Shown: positions 25,751 to 35,458 of the stretch, piece by piece
Layout of the letters: each line of letters begins with the position of its first letter
Position numbering within the stretch: the stretch's first letter is position 1
NCBI GenBank assembly: GCA_002402105.1
Contig: NVVD01000002.1
Location: 239,124 to 292,934 of the forward strand
Origin: Candidatus Cloacimonadota bacterium
GTDB lineage: Bacteria > Muiribacteriota > UBA6191
Length of the DNA stretch: 53,811 nucleotides
Reading direction: 5' to 3'
The notes under the pieces: model-generated
Database searches by the model: none
What the model was told of the DNA's origin: nothing
Seen by the model: the letters and a program-made list of their open reading frames with translations, nothing else
Program-made: the position numbers and the translations under genes

Positions 25751-25779
25751 ATTTTAACGTACTAATTAATGGCTGACAA
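25751..25779 (-). promoter_or_regulatory. Promoter of the lipoprotein/surface-protein operon
   Basis: On the minus strand TTGTCA (25774-25779), 17-nt spacer, TAAAAT (25751-25756), about 45 nt before the ATG. Confidence 0.6.
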
Positions 25780-25821
25780 GTCTTTTTCTTTTAAAAAGTG
25801 ATGTATACATTGAAAATATGA

Positions 25822-26814
25822 TTATTGTTTAGAAAATTTAGAGTTTAATTCGAGAAATTCATTTAAAAACTGTTCGTTTGTTACTTTTTCTTGGATTTTT
25901 TCTGTTAAAAAAGAACGATAGTTTCTAGCTCCTTTTATGCCTTTATAAAGTCCCATCATATGCCTTATGAAGCTGTGAGGAGAGAGATGTAAATTTTTTA
26001 GAATTTGAGGGTATTCTCTCATTTTTAATAGTACTTCTTCTCTTGAAGAAGATGGGTTTGATTTTTGATGATAAAATGTTGTATCAAATTCAGAAAATAA
26101 CCAAGGATTTTCATAAGCTTCTCTACCAATCATAACCCCATCTACTTTTTCTAAGTTTGTTGAGATTTGTTGGATGGTTTTAATTTGTCCATTAATTTCA
26201 ATATTAAGATGAGGAAAATCTTTTTTAATTTGATATACCTCCTCATAGCGAAGAGGTGGAACGGTTCTGTTTTCTTTTGGACTTAAACCTTGTAGCCAAG
26301 CTTTTCTAGCATGAATAATAAATTTATTTACTCCTACTGATGAGACTATCTTTATAAAATTACTTAAATCTTCATAGGAGTCTAAATCATCTACCCCTAT
26401 ACGATGTTTGACGCTAATAGGGATAGAAACTTTATTTTTCATGGTGAGCAAACATTCAGCGACTAAATTTGGATTTTTCATTAAACAAGCTCCAAAAGCA
26501 CCAGATTGAACTCTATTTGAAGGGCAGCCTACATTTAGATTAATTTCGCTGTATCCATAATCTTGGCAAATAATAGAAGCTTCACCTAATTCTTGAGGGT
26601 TATTACCTCCTAATTGAATGCAAAGAGGCAACTCTTGCGGGCTAAAGCCTAAATATTTATCAAGCCGTCCATCTTTAGAGGCGTATTTTATGGTGCTTGA
26701 GACTACCATTTCAGTATATAAGAGAACTTTTTTTGATATTTGTCTCATAAAATAGCGGTAGTGTCTGTCGGTGTAATCCATCATTGGAGCTATGCTAATT
26801 GGGTTGTTTTTCAT
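25822..26814 (-). CDS. dusA: tRNA-dihydrouridine(20/20a) synthase DusA
   Basis: 330 aa. IAPMMDYTDRHYRYFMRQIS at the start is diagnostic of DusA. TEMVVSSTIKY, LNVGCPSNRVQSGAFGACLMKNP with the conserved Cys, VKHRIGVDDLDSYE, IHARKAWLQGLSPKENR, INGQI and MIGREAYENPW also match the subfamily. The enzyme reduces U20/U20a of tRNAs using FMN and NADPH. DusA is mainly proteobacterial, which supports the host assignment. It is divergent from mutS2. With the DusB-like gene at 6452 the window encodes two of the usual Dus paralogs. Confidence 0.94.
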   Translation of the reverse strand: MKNNPISIAPMMDYTDRHYRYFMRQISKKVLLYTEMVVSSTIKYASKDGRLDKYLGFSPQELPLCIQLGGNNPQELGEASIICQDYGYSEINLNVGCPSNRVQSGAFGACLMKNPNLVAECLLTMKNKVSIPISVKHRIGVDDLDSYEDLSNFIKIVSSVGVNKFIIHARKAWLQGLSPKENRTVPPLRYEEVYQIKKDFPHLNIEINGQIKTIQQISTNLEKVDGVMIGREAYENPWLFSEFDTTFYHQKSNPSSSREEVLLKMREYPQILKNLHLSPHSFIRHMMGLYKGIKGARNYRSFLTEKIQEKVTNEQFLNEFLELNSKFSKQ

Positions 26815-26946
26815 TCTCTCTACTTTGTAAAATATTTAAGATATTATAACGAAATCTTTCAAAAACTAAAATTTAAGGTGCAAATGGAAACTATTTAATT
26901 ATATATTTATTAAAAAAAATCAAACTTTAAAAACTTTGAGGTAATC

Positions 26947-29280
26947 GTGACTTCTGCTAATTTCCAATTTAAATTAAATAGGCCAGTAAAATTTTGTATT
27001 CCAAGAGAATTTGATGGTTTAGAATTTTATGAAAAAATAAATAAATATCGTTCATTTGATACCTCACAAAAGCTTCTTTTAAATGAAAGACTTAGTTTTA
27101 ATGAAAATAAGGTTCTTCAAAAGCAAAATGAAGTTGAAGAAATGATTTTATTATTGTCTGAGTGGAAAAGTAAAATAGGTTGTAGAAGTAGCTTAGACTT
27201 ACAAAATAAAATAAAAAAAAATGAACGATTATTAGAACAGTATGAAATTGCAACTTTTGCTCTTGACTGTATGGATTTTATTGAGCTTCAAAGTATTACA
27301 AAAAAACATTTACATTTAAATGATTTAAAAAATGAATCTAATATAAAAGAGTTATGCGACAGGTTTGTTAGAACTTTTGACTATGAATTAAATTTGTTAG
27401 ATACAGCATCAGAAGACTTATTTAAAATTCGTAAGAGTTTAAAAAAAGAAAAATCAACTATAAAAATGAAATTAGAGGAATTTTTCACAAAAAAAGAGTG
27501 GTCTTCTTATTTACAAGAAGATTTTTATATTGAGCTGAATGGGAGGTATGTTCTTTTAATAAAAACAGATTTTAAAGGAAGAATGGATGGGATTGTTCAT
27601 GGGGTTTCTAAAAGTGGACAAACAAGTTATTTTGAACCCAAAGAGTTGATTTTAATGAATCAAAACTATTTAGATTTATTAACTCAAGAAAGAAAAGAAG
27701 CTTTTAAAATTATAGATATATTAATAGGTATTTTATATGAAAATAAACTAGATATTTTAAATATATTAAAGCATTTAAGAAAATTAGATATAATTAGGGC
27801 AAAGGCTTTATTTTCACAAGAATATCAAGGGGCTAATGTAGAATTTTCTAATAATAAATCTATGAACATTAAAGACCTTTTTCACCCTCTTATAGATGAT
27901 TGTGTCACCAATGATGTATTTTTAGGTTCAAATCAAAGATTGGTTATATTATCAGGACCAAATAGTGGGGGGAAAACTGCTACTTTAAAATCTCTGGGTT
28001 TATGTTTTTATTTTGCTGCGATGGGCTTAAGGGCTCCTGCAAAATCGTGTACTTTACCTAAAATAGATAAAATTTTATTTTTAATGGGGGATTATCAGTC
28101 TTTGTTAGATTCTTTAAGTTCCTTTTCTGCTCATTTGAATAGATTTAAAGATTTATTAAAAAGAGTGAATGAAAATTCTTTTTTATTGATAGATGAAATT
28201 ATGACAGCAACCGATCCAAGAGAAGGAGAGGCCTTAGCTTTAATGATGTTAAGGCATTTGGGAGGTTTAGGAGTAAGAGGCTTTGTGAGTACTCACTTTT
28301 CTGCTTTAAAAAAATTAGCTTTACAAGAGGATTATTTTGTAAATGCATCAATGATTTTTAATCAAGAAAATTTACAAGCAACTTATCTTTTATCAATAGG
28401 GACCCCAGGAAACAGTTATGGAATTGAACTAGCAAAAAAATATGGGATGCCAAAAGAAGTTATAGAGGGGTCTCAAAAAATTTTAGGTGATGAACATTTT
28501 GAGTATCATGATTTAATTGAAGTCCAAAAAATAGAAATATTAAAAGCAAAAAAACATAATAAAAATTTAGAGCTTTTACTTGTAAAAGTAAAAGATTTAA
28601 AACTTGCTGGAGAAAAAACTTTAGAAGATTTTGATAATAAAAAAGAAAGAATTTTATCCAAAGCATATAAAAATGTTTTAAAAGATTTACGCAGGTTTCA
28701 AAAGAGATGTGATAGTTTGTATGACTTGTCTCGAGATAAAAATGAAGAAATAATTGTGGATGAACAAGACAATAAAAAACAATTATATTTAGAGATTTTA
28801 AAGAAGCAAAAAGTCTTTAAAACTAAATTGGCTCGTAATTTGCAAAAAACAGATTTTCAAAAAGGTGACACAGTTAAGATTATTGGTTATAATAAGCTCG
28901 CTACGATTCTAGGAATAAATGAAGAAAAAGAAGAACTGCGTGTTTCTATAGGTAATCTTGAAATGACTCTAGCTTTAGAAGATGTTGAGTCTTCAAATTC
29001 TAAAGTACCTCAGGCAAAAGGTGGTTTTAGTTATAAAGCTGCTTTTGATTTTGAAGAGCTAGATTTAAGAGGCTTGAACATAGAAGACTCAATTATTAAG
29101 TTAGATAGCTTTTTAGATAGAGCAAAGGCATCCGGTTTAAAAGAAATTAAAATCATTCATGGAAAAGGCGTAGTAAAATCAGCAGTGATTGAATATTTGG
29201 CTAGAACTTCCATCACTTACGGACAAAAACCAAAATTTTTAAATGAAGGTAGTTTATCTATTCACTTGAATGTAAATTAA
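26947..29280 (+). CDS. mutS2: MutS2 family protein with C-terminal Smr domain
   Basis: 777 aa, the usual length. The N-terminal half has the clamp helices. Walker A is GPNSGGKT (residues 337-344). The Walker B region is NSFLLIDEIMTATDPREGEALA and is followed by GFVSTHFSALKKLA. A coiled-coil and KOW-like stretch leads to the Smr domain (last ~75 residues: ELDLRGLNIEDSI, IIHGKGVVKSAV). MutS2 suppresses recombination and in some bacteria acts on stalled ribosomes. It starts with GTG preceded by GAGGT and heads the run mutS2-rpoN-yebC-ruvC-ung with gaps of 4-15 nt or overlap. Confidence 0.93.
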   Translation: MTSANFQFKLNRPVKFCIPREFDGLEFYEKINKYRSFDTSQKLLLNERLSFNENKVLQKQNEVEEMILLLSEWKSKIGCRSSLDLQNKIKKNERLLEQYEIATFALDCMDFIELQSITKKHLHLNDLKNESNIKELCDRFVRTFDYELNLLDTASEDLFKIRKSLKKEKSTIKMKLEEFFTKKEWSSYLQEDFYIELNGRYVLLIKTDFKGRMDGIVHGVSKSGQTSYFEPKELILMNQNYLDLLTQERKEAFKIIDILIGILYENKLDILNILKHLRKLDIIRAKALFSQEYQGANVEFSNNKSMNIKDLFHPLIDDCVTNDVFLGSNQRLVILSGPNSGGKTATLKSLGLCFYFAAMGLRAPAKSCTLPKIDKILFLMGDYQSLLDSLSSFSAHLNRFKDLLKRVNENSFLLIDEIMTATDPREGEALALMMLRHLGGLGVRGFVSTHFSALKKLALQEDYFVNASMIFNQENLQATYLLSIGTPGNSYGIELAKKYGMPKEVIEGSQKILGDEHFEYHDLIEVQKIEILKAKKHNKNLELLLVKVKDLKLAGEKTLEDFDNKKERILSKAYKNVLKDLRRFQKRCDSLYDLSRDKNEEIIVDEQDNKKQLYLEILKKQKVFKTKLARNLQKTDFQKGDTVKIIGYNKLATILGINEEKEELRVSIGNLEMTLALEDVESSNSKVPQAKGGFSYKAAFDFEELDLRGLNIEDSIIKLDSFLDRAKASGLKEIKIIHGKGVVKSAVIEYLARTSITYGQKPKFLNEGSLSIHLNVN

Positions 29281-29291
29281 GATAGGAACAT

Positions 29292-30716
29292 ATGAAACTT
29301 AGTCAGGATTTATCGTTAAAGCAGGTGCAAACCCTGAAGTTAACTCCTCAATTACAATTGGCTGTAAAGGTTTTACAAGCAAATCAAATTCAATTAGTAG
29401 AAATGATTGAACAAGAATTAATGGAAAACCCTGTTTTAGAAGTAAAACAGTCAGACTCAGAGATAAAAGAGATTGAGTTACCTGAAGCTTCAGAAAAAGC
29501 TCAATTAGTTGAATATGTAAAAGAATTTGAGAAATATTTTCAAGAATCTCAAGATAGTTTAAATAGTAGTGGGAGTTTTCAATCTTCAGCAACTAATGAA
29601 GATTTTTCTTCTTTTGAAGAATGGGTAGCTGACAAAGTAACTCTATCAGATTTACTTGAAGAACAATTATTTTTAAGTGTTTTTAATGACTCTTCAAAAA
29701 GAATAGGCATGTACATTATTGCCGCTTTAGACCATAACGGCTGGTTAATGGAAAGTGTTGAAAAAATAGCTGCTAGTTTACTTTGTTCTGTAGATCAAGT
29801 AGAGCGTGTTTTAACTTTATTACAATCATTTGACCCAGTCGGTATAGCTGCTAGAGATTTGAAAGAATGTTTATTGATTCAGTATTATCAAGAAGAAATT
29901 GAAGATAGAACTGTAAGACTTTTAATTGAAAATCATCTAGAAGAATTAGCAAACAATAGAATGAAAGAAATTTCAAAAGCACTAAATGTTTCGTTTGTTG
30001 AAATAGAACTAGCTTATAATCGAATAAAAGAACTAAATCCAAGGCCTGCTTCGGGCTATTTACATGAGGTATCAACAGCTGAGATTATTCGACCAGACTT
30101 ATTTGTAGAAGTAGATGATGAAGAGCAATTATTGATAACTTTAAATGATAATTATTTACCAAACTTAAATGTAAACCAATATTATCAAGAAAAAATTCAG
30201 AATGCAGAAGCAATGGATAAAGAAGAGTTAATTTATTTAAAAAGAAAGTTAAATTCAGCCATATGGTTTCGTCAATGCATAGAAAAAAGGCGAGAAACAA
30301 TTTCATCTGTAGCAAAATGTATTTTTGAAATTCAACAAGACTTTTTTACAGAAGGGGTAAAGGGTTTAAAACCATTGACTTTAAGTGATATCGCAGCAAG
30401 AGTTGATCGACATGAAGCTACAGTATCAAGAGTAATAAACGGTAAGTATGCTCATACACCTGTTGGGATTTTTGAATTAAAATTCTTTTTTTCTGGTGGT
30501 TTAAAATCAGAAACAGGAGAAATGATTTCTTCTAAGCGAATCAAAGAAATTATTCAACAAGCAATTTCAGAGGAAAATCCTAAAAAACCTTTAAGTGATC
30601 AGGTATTAGCGGACCTTTTAAAAGCTCGTGGAATAGAAATAGCAAGAAGAACAGTAACAAAGTATAGAGAAATGTTAAATATAGTCTCTTCATCCAAGAG
30701 AAGAAAATATACCTAA
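29292..30716 (+). CDS. rpoN: RNA polymerase sigma-54 factor (RpoN)
   Basis: 474 aa. Region I is Gln-rich with the LSQDLSLKQVQTLKLTPQL start and an IELMENPVLE-like segment (IEQELMENPVLEV). The core-binding domain follows. Then the helix-turn-helix SDIAARVDRHEATVSRVINGKY and the RpoN box ARRTVTKYRE (residues 451-460) for the -24 element. Sigma-54 works with AAA+ activators and often controls flagellar and nitrogen genes; a flagellar link would fit flgA and the motor-like gene in this window. It sits 11 nt after mutS2, where in many Proteobacteria it lies by lptB/hpf instead. Confidence 0.96.
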   Translation: MKLSQDLSLKQVQTLKLTPQLQLAVKVLQANQIQLVEMIEQELMENPVLEVKQSDSEIKEIELPEASEKAQLVEYVKEFEKYFQESQDSLNSSGSFQSSATNEDFSSFEEWVADKVTLSDLLEEQLFLSVFNDSSKRIGMYIIAALDHNGWLMESVEKIAASLLCSVDQVERVLTLLQSFDPVGIAARDLKECLLIQYYQEEIEDRTVRLLIENHLEELANNRMKEISKALNVSFVEIELAYNRIKELNPRPASGYLHEVSTAEIIRPDLFVEVDDEEQLLITLNDNYLPNLNVNQYYQEKIQNAEAMDKEELIYLKRKLNSAIWFRQCIEKRRETISSVAKCIFEIQQDFFTEGVKGLKPLTLSDIAARVDRHEATVSRVINGKYAHTPVGIFELKFFFSGGLKSETGEMISSKRIKEIIQQAISEENPKKPLSDQVLADLLKARGIEIARRTVTKYREMLNIVSSSKRRKYT

Positions 30717-30731
30717 ATAACAGGAGAATAG

Positions 30732-31490
30732 ATGTCAGGACATAGTAAATGGAGCACCATAAAACACAAAAAAGGTGCAAATGATAAAGCTAGAGCAAAA
30801 GTTTTCACTAAATTAATTAGAGAGATCGTAACTGCTGCGAAACAAGGTGGTTCTGATTCTGATATCAACCCTAGACTTCGTTTAGCAATTCAAAAAGCAA
30901 AACAACAAAACTTACCAAATGACCCTCTAAATCGTGCAATTAAAAGAGGTGCTGGGGAGTTAGATGGAGACGACTACGAAGAAGGAATGTACGAAGGGTA
31001 CGGCCCAAATGGGGTTGGTTTATTGGTTGAAGTTTTAACTGATAATAAAAATCGTACAGCTGCTGATATTAGACATATTTTTACTAAATATGGTAATGCA
31101 TTGGGTTCTCCTGGTTCTGTTTCTTATAACTTTGAAAGAGTGGGCCAATTTATTTTTCCAGTTTCTTTAGGTTCTGAAGATGACTTCATGGAGCATGTTT
31201 TAGAATCTGGTGCCGAAGATTTAATTAGTTCAGACCCTGAAGTCCATGAAGTAATTTGTGCTATTGAAGATTATGAAACCGTCGGTAAATACTTTGAAGA
31301 AAAAGAACTTGAAGCTAGTGAATCAGATTTAATTATGCAGCCAAAACTAAAAATAGATCTATCTGGTGAAGATGTATTAAAAATGCTTAAGTTATTAGAT
31401 AAACTTGAGGACAATGATGATGTTCAAAATGTTTATTCTTCATTTGAAGCAAGTGATGAAGAAATGGAAAAAGCACTTGAGGCTATGTGA
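30732..31490 (+). CDS. yebC: YebC/PmpR-family protein
   Basis: 252 aa. The N-terminus MSGHSKWSTIKHKKGANDKARAKVF is the family hallmark. GGSDSDINPRLRLAIQKA and YEGYGPNGVGLLVEVLTDNKNRTAADIRHIF follow. YebC proteins are DNA-binding regulators, and recent work links them to translation of proline-rich or otherwise stalled ribosomes. The stop overlaps the ruvC start by 4 nt, as in many Proteobacteria where yebC-ruvC are coupled. Confidence 0.97.
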   Translation: MSGHSKWSTIKHKKGANDKARAKVFTKLIREIVTAAKQGGSDSDINPRLRLAIQKAKQQNLPNDPLNRAIKRGAGELDGDDYEEGMYEGYGPNGVGLLVEVLTDNKNRTAADIRHIFTKYGNALGSPGSVSYNFERVGQFIFPVSLGSEDDFMEHVLESGAEDLISSDPEVHEVICAIEDYETVGKYFEEKELEASESDLIMQPKLKIDLSGEDVLKMLKLLDKLEDNDDVQNVYSSFEASDEEMEKALEAM

Positions 31491-31978
31491 TCATACTAGG
31501 GATTGACCCTGGTTTAGCTACAATTGGTTATGGGGTTATAGATGTAGACAAGAATGGAAAAATGGATTGTTTGTCTTATGGTTGTATTAAGACAGAGAGT
31601 TACCATTCTTTATCTACAAGACTCAGAATCATATACGAAGATATGAAAGAAATTATTGAAAAATATTCTCCAAAACAAGTAAGTATTGAAAAAATATTTT
31701 TTAATAAAAATGTTACAACGGGTATTTCTGTTTCTCATGCTAGAGGAGTAATTTTATTAGCTGTTGAGCAAAGTGAAATACCTATTACTGAATATACTCC
31801 TTTACAATTAAAGTCTAAAGTAGTGGGATATGGTCATGCAGAAAAAAAGCAAGTCCAATATATGGTTAAAAATATTTTGAGCCTAGAAGAAGTCCCAAAA
31901 CCAGATGATGCAGCAGATGGTCTAGCTCTTGCTATTTGTTATGCTTATGCAAATAGAGGTCGTTTATATAAAGGATAG
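31487..31978 (+). CDS. ruvC: RuvC, Holliday junction resolvase
   Basis: 163 aa. The catalytic acidic residues are intact: Asp7 in LGIDPGL, Glu68 in VSIEKIF, Asp141 and Asp144 in PDDAADGLALA. RuvC cleaves Holliday junctions symmetrically in concert with RuvAB. The GTG start overlaps the yebC stop (GTGA), so the two are translationally coupled. No ruvAB is seen in the window. ung starts 7 nt downstream. Confidence 0.97.
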   Translation: MIILGIDPGLATIGYGVIDVDKNGKMDCLSYGCIKTESYHSLSTRLRIIYEDMKEIIEKYSPKQVSIEKIFFNKNVTTGISVSHARGVILLAVEQSEIPITEYTPLQLKSKVVGYGHAEKKQVQYMVKNILSLEEVPKPDDAADGLALAICYAYANRGRLYKG

Positions 31979-31985
31979 TTATTGA

Positions 31986-32660
31986 ATGTGTTTTGTGACA
32001 GAAAAATCTTGGGAACCTTTTTTAAAAGAAGAGTTTTCAAAAAATTACTACTTAGAATTACAAAAATACCTATCTTTAGAAAGAAAAATCTATAGTATTT
32101 ATCCGCCTAAAAATTTATTGTTTGAGGCTTTAAATTTAACCTCATTAGATCAAGTTAAAGTAATCATATTGGGTCAAGATCCTTATCATGGAGCGGCTCA
32201 GGCTCATGGGTTATGTTTTTCTATATTACCATCAAGCCCGATTCCAAAATCATTAAATAATATTTACAAAGAATTACAGTCGGACTTATCTTATCCCCCT
32301 CCAAATCATGGTAATTTAGAGTCATGGGCAAGGCAGGGGGTTTTGCTTTTAAATACGGTTTTAACTGTTCGTGAGGGTGAGGCTGGGTCTCATAAAAATC
32401 AAGGTTGGGAAATCTTTACAGATAACTTATTGAAAAAACTTTGTCAAAAAAAGAAAAATTTAGTTTTTGTTTTATGGGGGAAAGATGCTCAAAAAAAAGA
32501 GGTTTTACTTCAAGGAGAGCATTATATTATAAAATCGGCTCATCCTTCACCGTTAGCAGCATATAGAGGATTTTTTGGAAGTAAGCCATTTTCTAAAACA
32601 AATTCTTATCTTCAAGAAAAAAAAATAAAAAATATTAACTGGAGGCTTGACGATATTTGA
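31986..32660 (+). CDS. ung: Uracil-DNA glycosylase, family 1
   Basis: 224 aa. The water-activating motif GQDPYHG (Asp65 in residues 63-69) and the Leu-intercalation motif HPSPLAAYRGFFGSKPFS (His186) are both present. NHGNLESWARQGVLLLNTVLTVREG is also typical. The enzyme removes uracil from DNA in base-excision repair. It closes the mutS2-rpoN-yebC-ruvC-ung run. The ATG starts 7 nt after the ruvC stop; residues 1-8 have no SD of note, consistent with coupling. Confidence 0.97.
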   Translation: MCFVTEKSWEPFLKEEFSKNYYLELQKYLSLERKIYSIYPPKNLLFEALNLTSLDQVKVIILGQDPYHGAAQAHGLCFSILPSSPIPKSLNNIYKELQSDLSYPPPNHGNLESWARQGVLLLNTVLTVREGEAGSHKNQGWEIFTDNLLKKLCQKKKNLVFVLWGKDAQKKEVLLQGEHYIIKSAHPSPLAAYRGFFGSKPFSKTNSYLQEKKIKNINWRLDDI

Positions 32661-32786
32661 AAGTAATATATACTTAAGGTAGCAGATATTTTGTTTAGTT
32701 GAACAAATTATTTGATTGACTAAATAGATATATCTTTTTGCTTTAATTAAAGCTTTTAAGGTTTAGTAAGATTTAAGGGAGAAAAA

Positions 32787-34076
32787 ATGAAAACATTTAT
32801 AAATAGTAAAAAGAATCCAATGAGATTACTAGTGATACCTTTTGCGTGTGCAACTCTTTGTACTGTAAGCTTTGCAGAAAATAATACTAATAGTGGAGAT
32901 CCATCAGGGAGAGCAGAGCAGGCAAGCAAAAATATTTCGTCTCTTCATGCTCAACAAACCATAGAAGAAGCAGAGAGGCAAAATAAACTTAGTGCGGGAG
33001 TTGCATTAAGTGAGGCTGATGTTTTTGCAAAAATAAGTGCTAATGGTGGAGTGGTCGGAGGACTACCTTCTACATCAGGAGCGACAGTTGCAAATAATAA
33101 TTCTAGTTCGACTTCTTCTAATTCAAATGTTGATAATGGGAGTGGTGAAACTTCACCTAAGCCAGTAGGGAATGAGCGTAGTGCAGTTGATAGAATTCAG
33201 CAATACAGAATAGAAACGGATACGTTCAAAAATAGTTTAATTAAAGCAGAAAAAGAAGGTAATGAAGCAGATATAAAAAAATATACTCAAAAATATAAAA
33301 TGAGAATGCTTACCTTACAAAAAGTTGAAAATGAACTAAAAGATCACAATAGTAGCTTTGCTGGGAGTACAATAAATTCCGCTAAAAATTTAGAAGATTT
33401 TATATCTGCTCCAGAGAGAAGTGATATAGTTAAGGAAACATTTAATAAGACTTCAACAGAAACTGATCAAGTATTTTTAGAGGAGGTTGGATTTCCTAAA
33501 CAAGAAGGAACTACAAACGACGACTCAACAAATGATCCAAGCGATAATAATGATGATTCAACAAATAATAATGGTGATTCAACAACTAATGATGATTCAA
33601 CAGATGCAACCCCTCCAACATCAGCTGAACCAGATACAAGTGAGGCTACTATAGAAGACTCTTGTGGTGGCAATTATGGTGGAAGAGATGGGGCTGAAGC
33701 TATGTTGAAAAAGTTAAATTCTCCAGAGTGTCAAGCTGCTTTAGCGGCTGACCTAAGCTTAAGAGCAGAAGCATCTGTTGATCAAGTTATAGCGGGTTTA
33801 GCAAAATGGAAAAGTGTCGTTAAATTAAGCAGTAAAAAAATGTTAACAATTAAAGGCATTGGTATTGAAAACTTAGCAAAATTAGGCATTCATATTTTTG
33901 GTGGATTAAGTCAAGCTGATGTAGATTTAAATTTTGCAGATGCTTCAAAGGCTGTTCAAGCACAGCAAGATGTAAAGGTTACATCAGAAACAGGGGGTGC
34001 TGTTCAAGTGGTGGCTCCTGATGCAAATCAAAAGCCTACTGATAAACTTACGAATACAAATGCAGCTACAGATTAA
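32787..34076 (+). CDS. Secreted, acidic, low-complexity protein of unknown function
   Basis: 429 aa, ATG with AGGGAG upstream. A signal peptide covers about residues 1-30 (core LLVIPFACATLCTVSFA). Mature residues ~31-130 are Ser/Asn/Gly-rich. ~130-235 are helical and charged. A tandem stretch near 245-275 repeats N-D-D-S-T type units, and the C-terminal ~150 residues hold a CGGNYGGRDGAEAMLKKLNSPEC segment with a possible disulfide pair and helical repeats. No known domain. A strong terminator follows, so it is monocistronic. Confidence 0.55.
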   Translation: MKTFINSKKNPMRLLVIPFACATLCTVSFAENNTNSGDPSGRAEQASKNISSLHAQQTIEEAERQNKLSAGVALSEADVFAKISANGGVVGGLPSTSGATVANNNSSSTSSNSNVDNGSGETSPKPVGNERSAVDRIQQYRIETDTFKNSLIKAEKEGNEADIKKYTQKYKMRMLTLQKVENELKDHNSSFAGSTINSAKNLEDFISAPERSDIVKETFNKTSTETDQVFLEEVGFPKQEGTTNDDSTNDPSDNNDDSTNNNGDSTTNDDSTDATPPTSAEPDTSEATIEDSCGGNYGGRDGAEAMLKKLNSPECQAALAADLSLRAEASVDQVIAGLAKWKSVVKLSSKKMLTIKGIGIENLAKLGIHIFGGLSQADVDLNFADASKAVQAQQDVKVTSETGGAVQVVAPDANQKPTDKLTNTNAATD

Positions 34077-34142
34077 ATAAAAACTATTCCAATATTGAAT
34101 ATCTCTTATTATTAAAATCTTAGATTGATATTCTGATAATAT

Positions 34143-34177
34143 AAAAGACTTAAGTAAAACATTTACTTAAGTCTTTT
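34143..34177 (+). terminator. Strong bidirectional-type terminator
   Basis: A perfect 16-bp stem (34143-34158 with 34162-34177, loop ACA), A-rich on the left arm and T-rich on the right, ending in TTTTGTTTT. It separates the secreted acidic protein gene from moeA. Confidence 0.9.
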
Positions 34178-34249
34178 GTTTTATATTCTAAAAAGTTGAT
34201 GGGTGAGATGTTCTTAAAGTTAGCTATAGATTTCACAACGAAGGTAAAA

Positions 34250-35443
34250 ATGATTACAATAGAAGAAGCATTAAAAACAATAGATCAATTTATTAATCCT
34301 TTAAAATCAAAAAAAATAGATATTATTGATAGCATTGGTTTTTATTTATTTGAAGATATTATAGCAAAAGAAAATGCTCCATTTTTTAGCAACTCAGGGA
34401 TGGATGGTTACTGCATAGATTATAAATCTTATAAGTCAGGTCTTAGAGAATATTCACAAAGTTTAGAGATTCAAGCTGGTTCTATGACTCAAGTATCTCT
34501 AGGGTCAAACACAATTGCCAGAATTTTTACAGGTGCTGCTTTACCTTTAGGTGCTGATACTATAATAAAACAAGAAGACGTAAAGTTAGTAGATGGTAAA
34601 ATAATTTTGCCAGAAAAGATCAAACAATATGACTTTGTAAGAGAAGAGGGGAGCGACTTTAAATCAGGTGAAGTTTTATTGCATAAGGGTGAAAAATTAA
34701 ATTCAGCAAAAATATCATTATTGGCCTCACAGGGTATTTACCAAATAGAAGTTTTTAAAAAAGCAACATTAGCTTATGTTGTATCTGGTAATGAGTTAAA
34801 GTTTGAAGGAGATTCTTTAGAGTTTGGTCAAATAAGATCATGCAATGGAGAAATTTTTGAAACAGAGTTTAAAGATGTTTCTAAATCAATTACAAACCTT
34901 GGAGTTGTTAGAGATGATAAAAAATCTGTTAAAGAAAAACTATTACAAGCACAAAACTATGATTTGTTTTTAATATCAGGAGGGGCCTCTGTTGGTGAAT
35001 ATGATTTTACTAAAGAGGTGTTACTAGAGTTAGGTTATAAAATACATTTTCAAAAAGTAGCAATTAGACCAGGAAAACCAGTAGTTTTTGCAACAAAAGG
35101 AGATACAATTGTATTTGGAGTGCCTGGAAACCCTGTGTCAACCTTTGTTGCAAGTAAAATATTTTTGAAATATGCTCTTGTTGCCTTTTGTGGAAGTAGG
35201 CTAAAAAACCATTTTTTTAAGGTTAAATTGGGTAATACAATAAAAAAATCTTCTTTATTTGAATTTTATTATCGTGGAAACCTCATAGAAGAGAGCAATC
35301 AGACCGTTGTATATACTGATATAAATCAAAGTTCTGGTGCTTTAGGAGCATTAGCACAAGCCGACTGTCTTGTTAGAGTGCCTATAGGGGTAGAAAAAGT
35401 GGAGTCTGGTGATCTTATAGAAGTAATGATGATTAGTGAATAG
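34250..35443 (+). CDS. moeA: Molybdopterin molybdenumtransferase MoeA
   Basis: 397 aa from the ATG at 34250, chosen because AAGG lies upstream and the family starts here; an in-frame TTG at 34196 adds 18 unrelated residues. MoeA inserts molybdate into adenylylated molybdopterin. The signatures FTGAALPLGADTIIKQED, LFLISGGASVGEYDF, IRPGKPVVFATKGDT and VFGVPGNPVSTFV are present, and domain IV closes the protein. No other Mo-cofactor gene (mobA, moaABCE) is in the window. The next gene, a CXXCH protein, starts 15 nt downstream and is co-transcribed. Confidence 0.95.
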   Translation: MITIEEALKTIDQFINPLKSKKIDIIDSIGFYLFEDIIAKENAPFFSNSGMDGYCIDYKSYKSGLREYSQSLEIQAGSMTQVSLGSNTIARIFTGAALPLGADTIIKQEDVKLVDGKIILPEKIKQYDFVREEGSDFKSGEVLLHKGEKLNSAKISLLASQGIYQIEVFKKATLAYVVSGNELKFEGDSLEFGQIRSCNGEIFETEFKDVSKSITNLGVVRDDKKSVKEKLLQAQNYDLFLISGGASVGEYDFTKEVLLELGYKIHFQKVAIRPGKPVVFATKGDTIVFGVPGNPVSTFVASKIFLKYALVAFCGSRLKNHFFKVKLGNTIKKSSLFEFYYRGNLIEESNQTVVYTDINQSSGALGALAQADCLVRVPIGVEKVESGDLIEVMMISE

Positions 35444-35458
35444 AAGTAAGGATATGTC

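Noticed and set aside
33518..33605. Direct repeats resembling a CRISPR or minisatellite
   Set aside because: Short repeats (about 15-24 nt) encode N-D-D-S-T units inside the secreted acidic protein gene; spacing is irregular and in frame, so it is coding low complexity.
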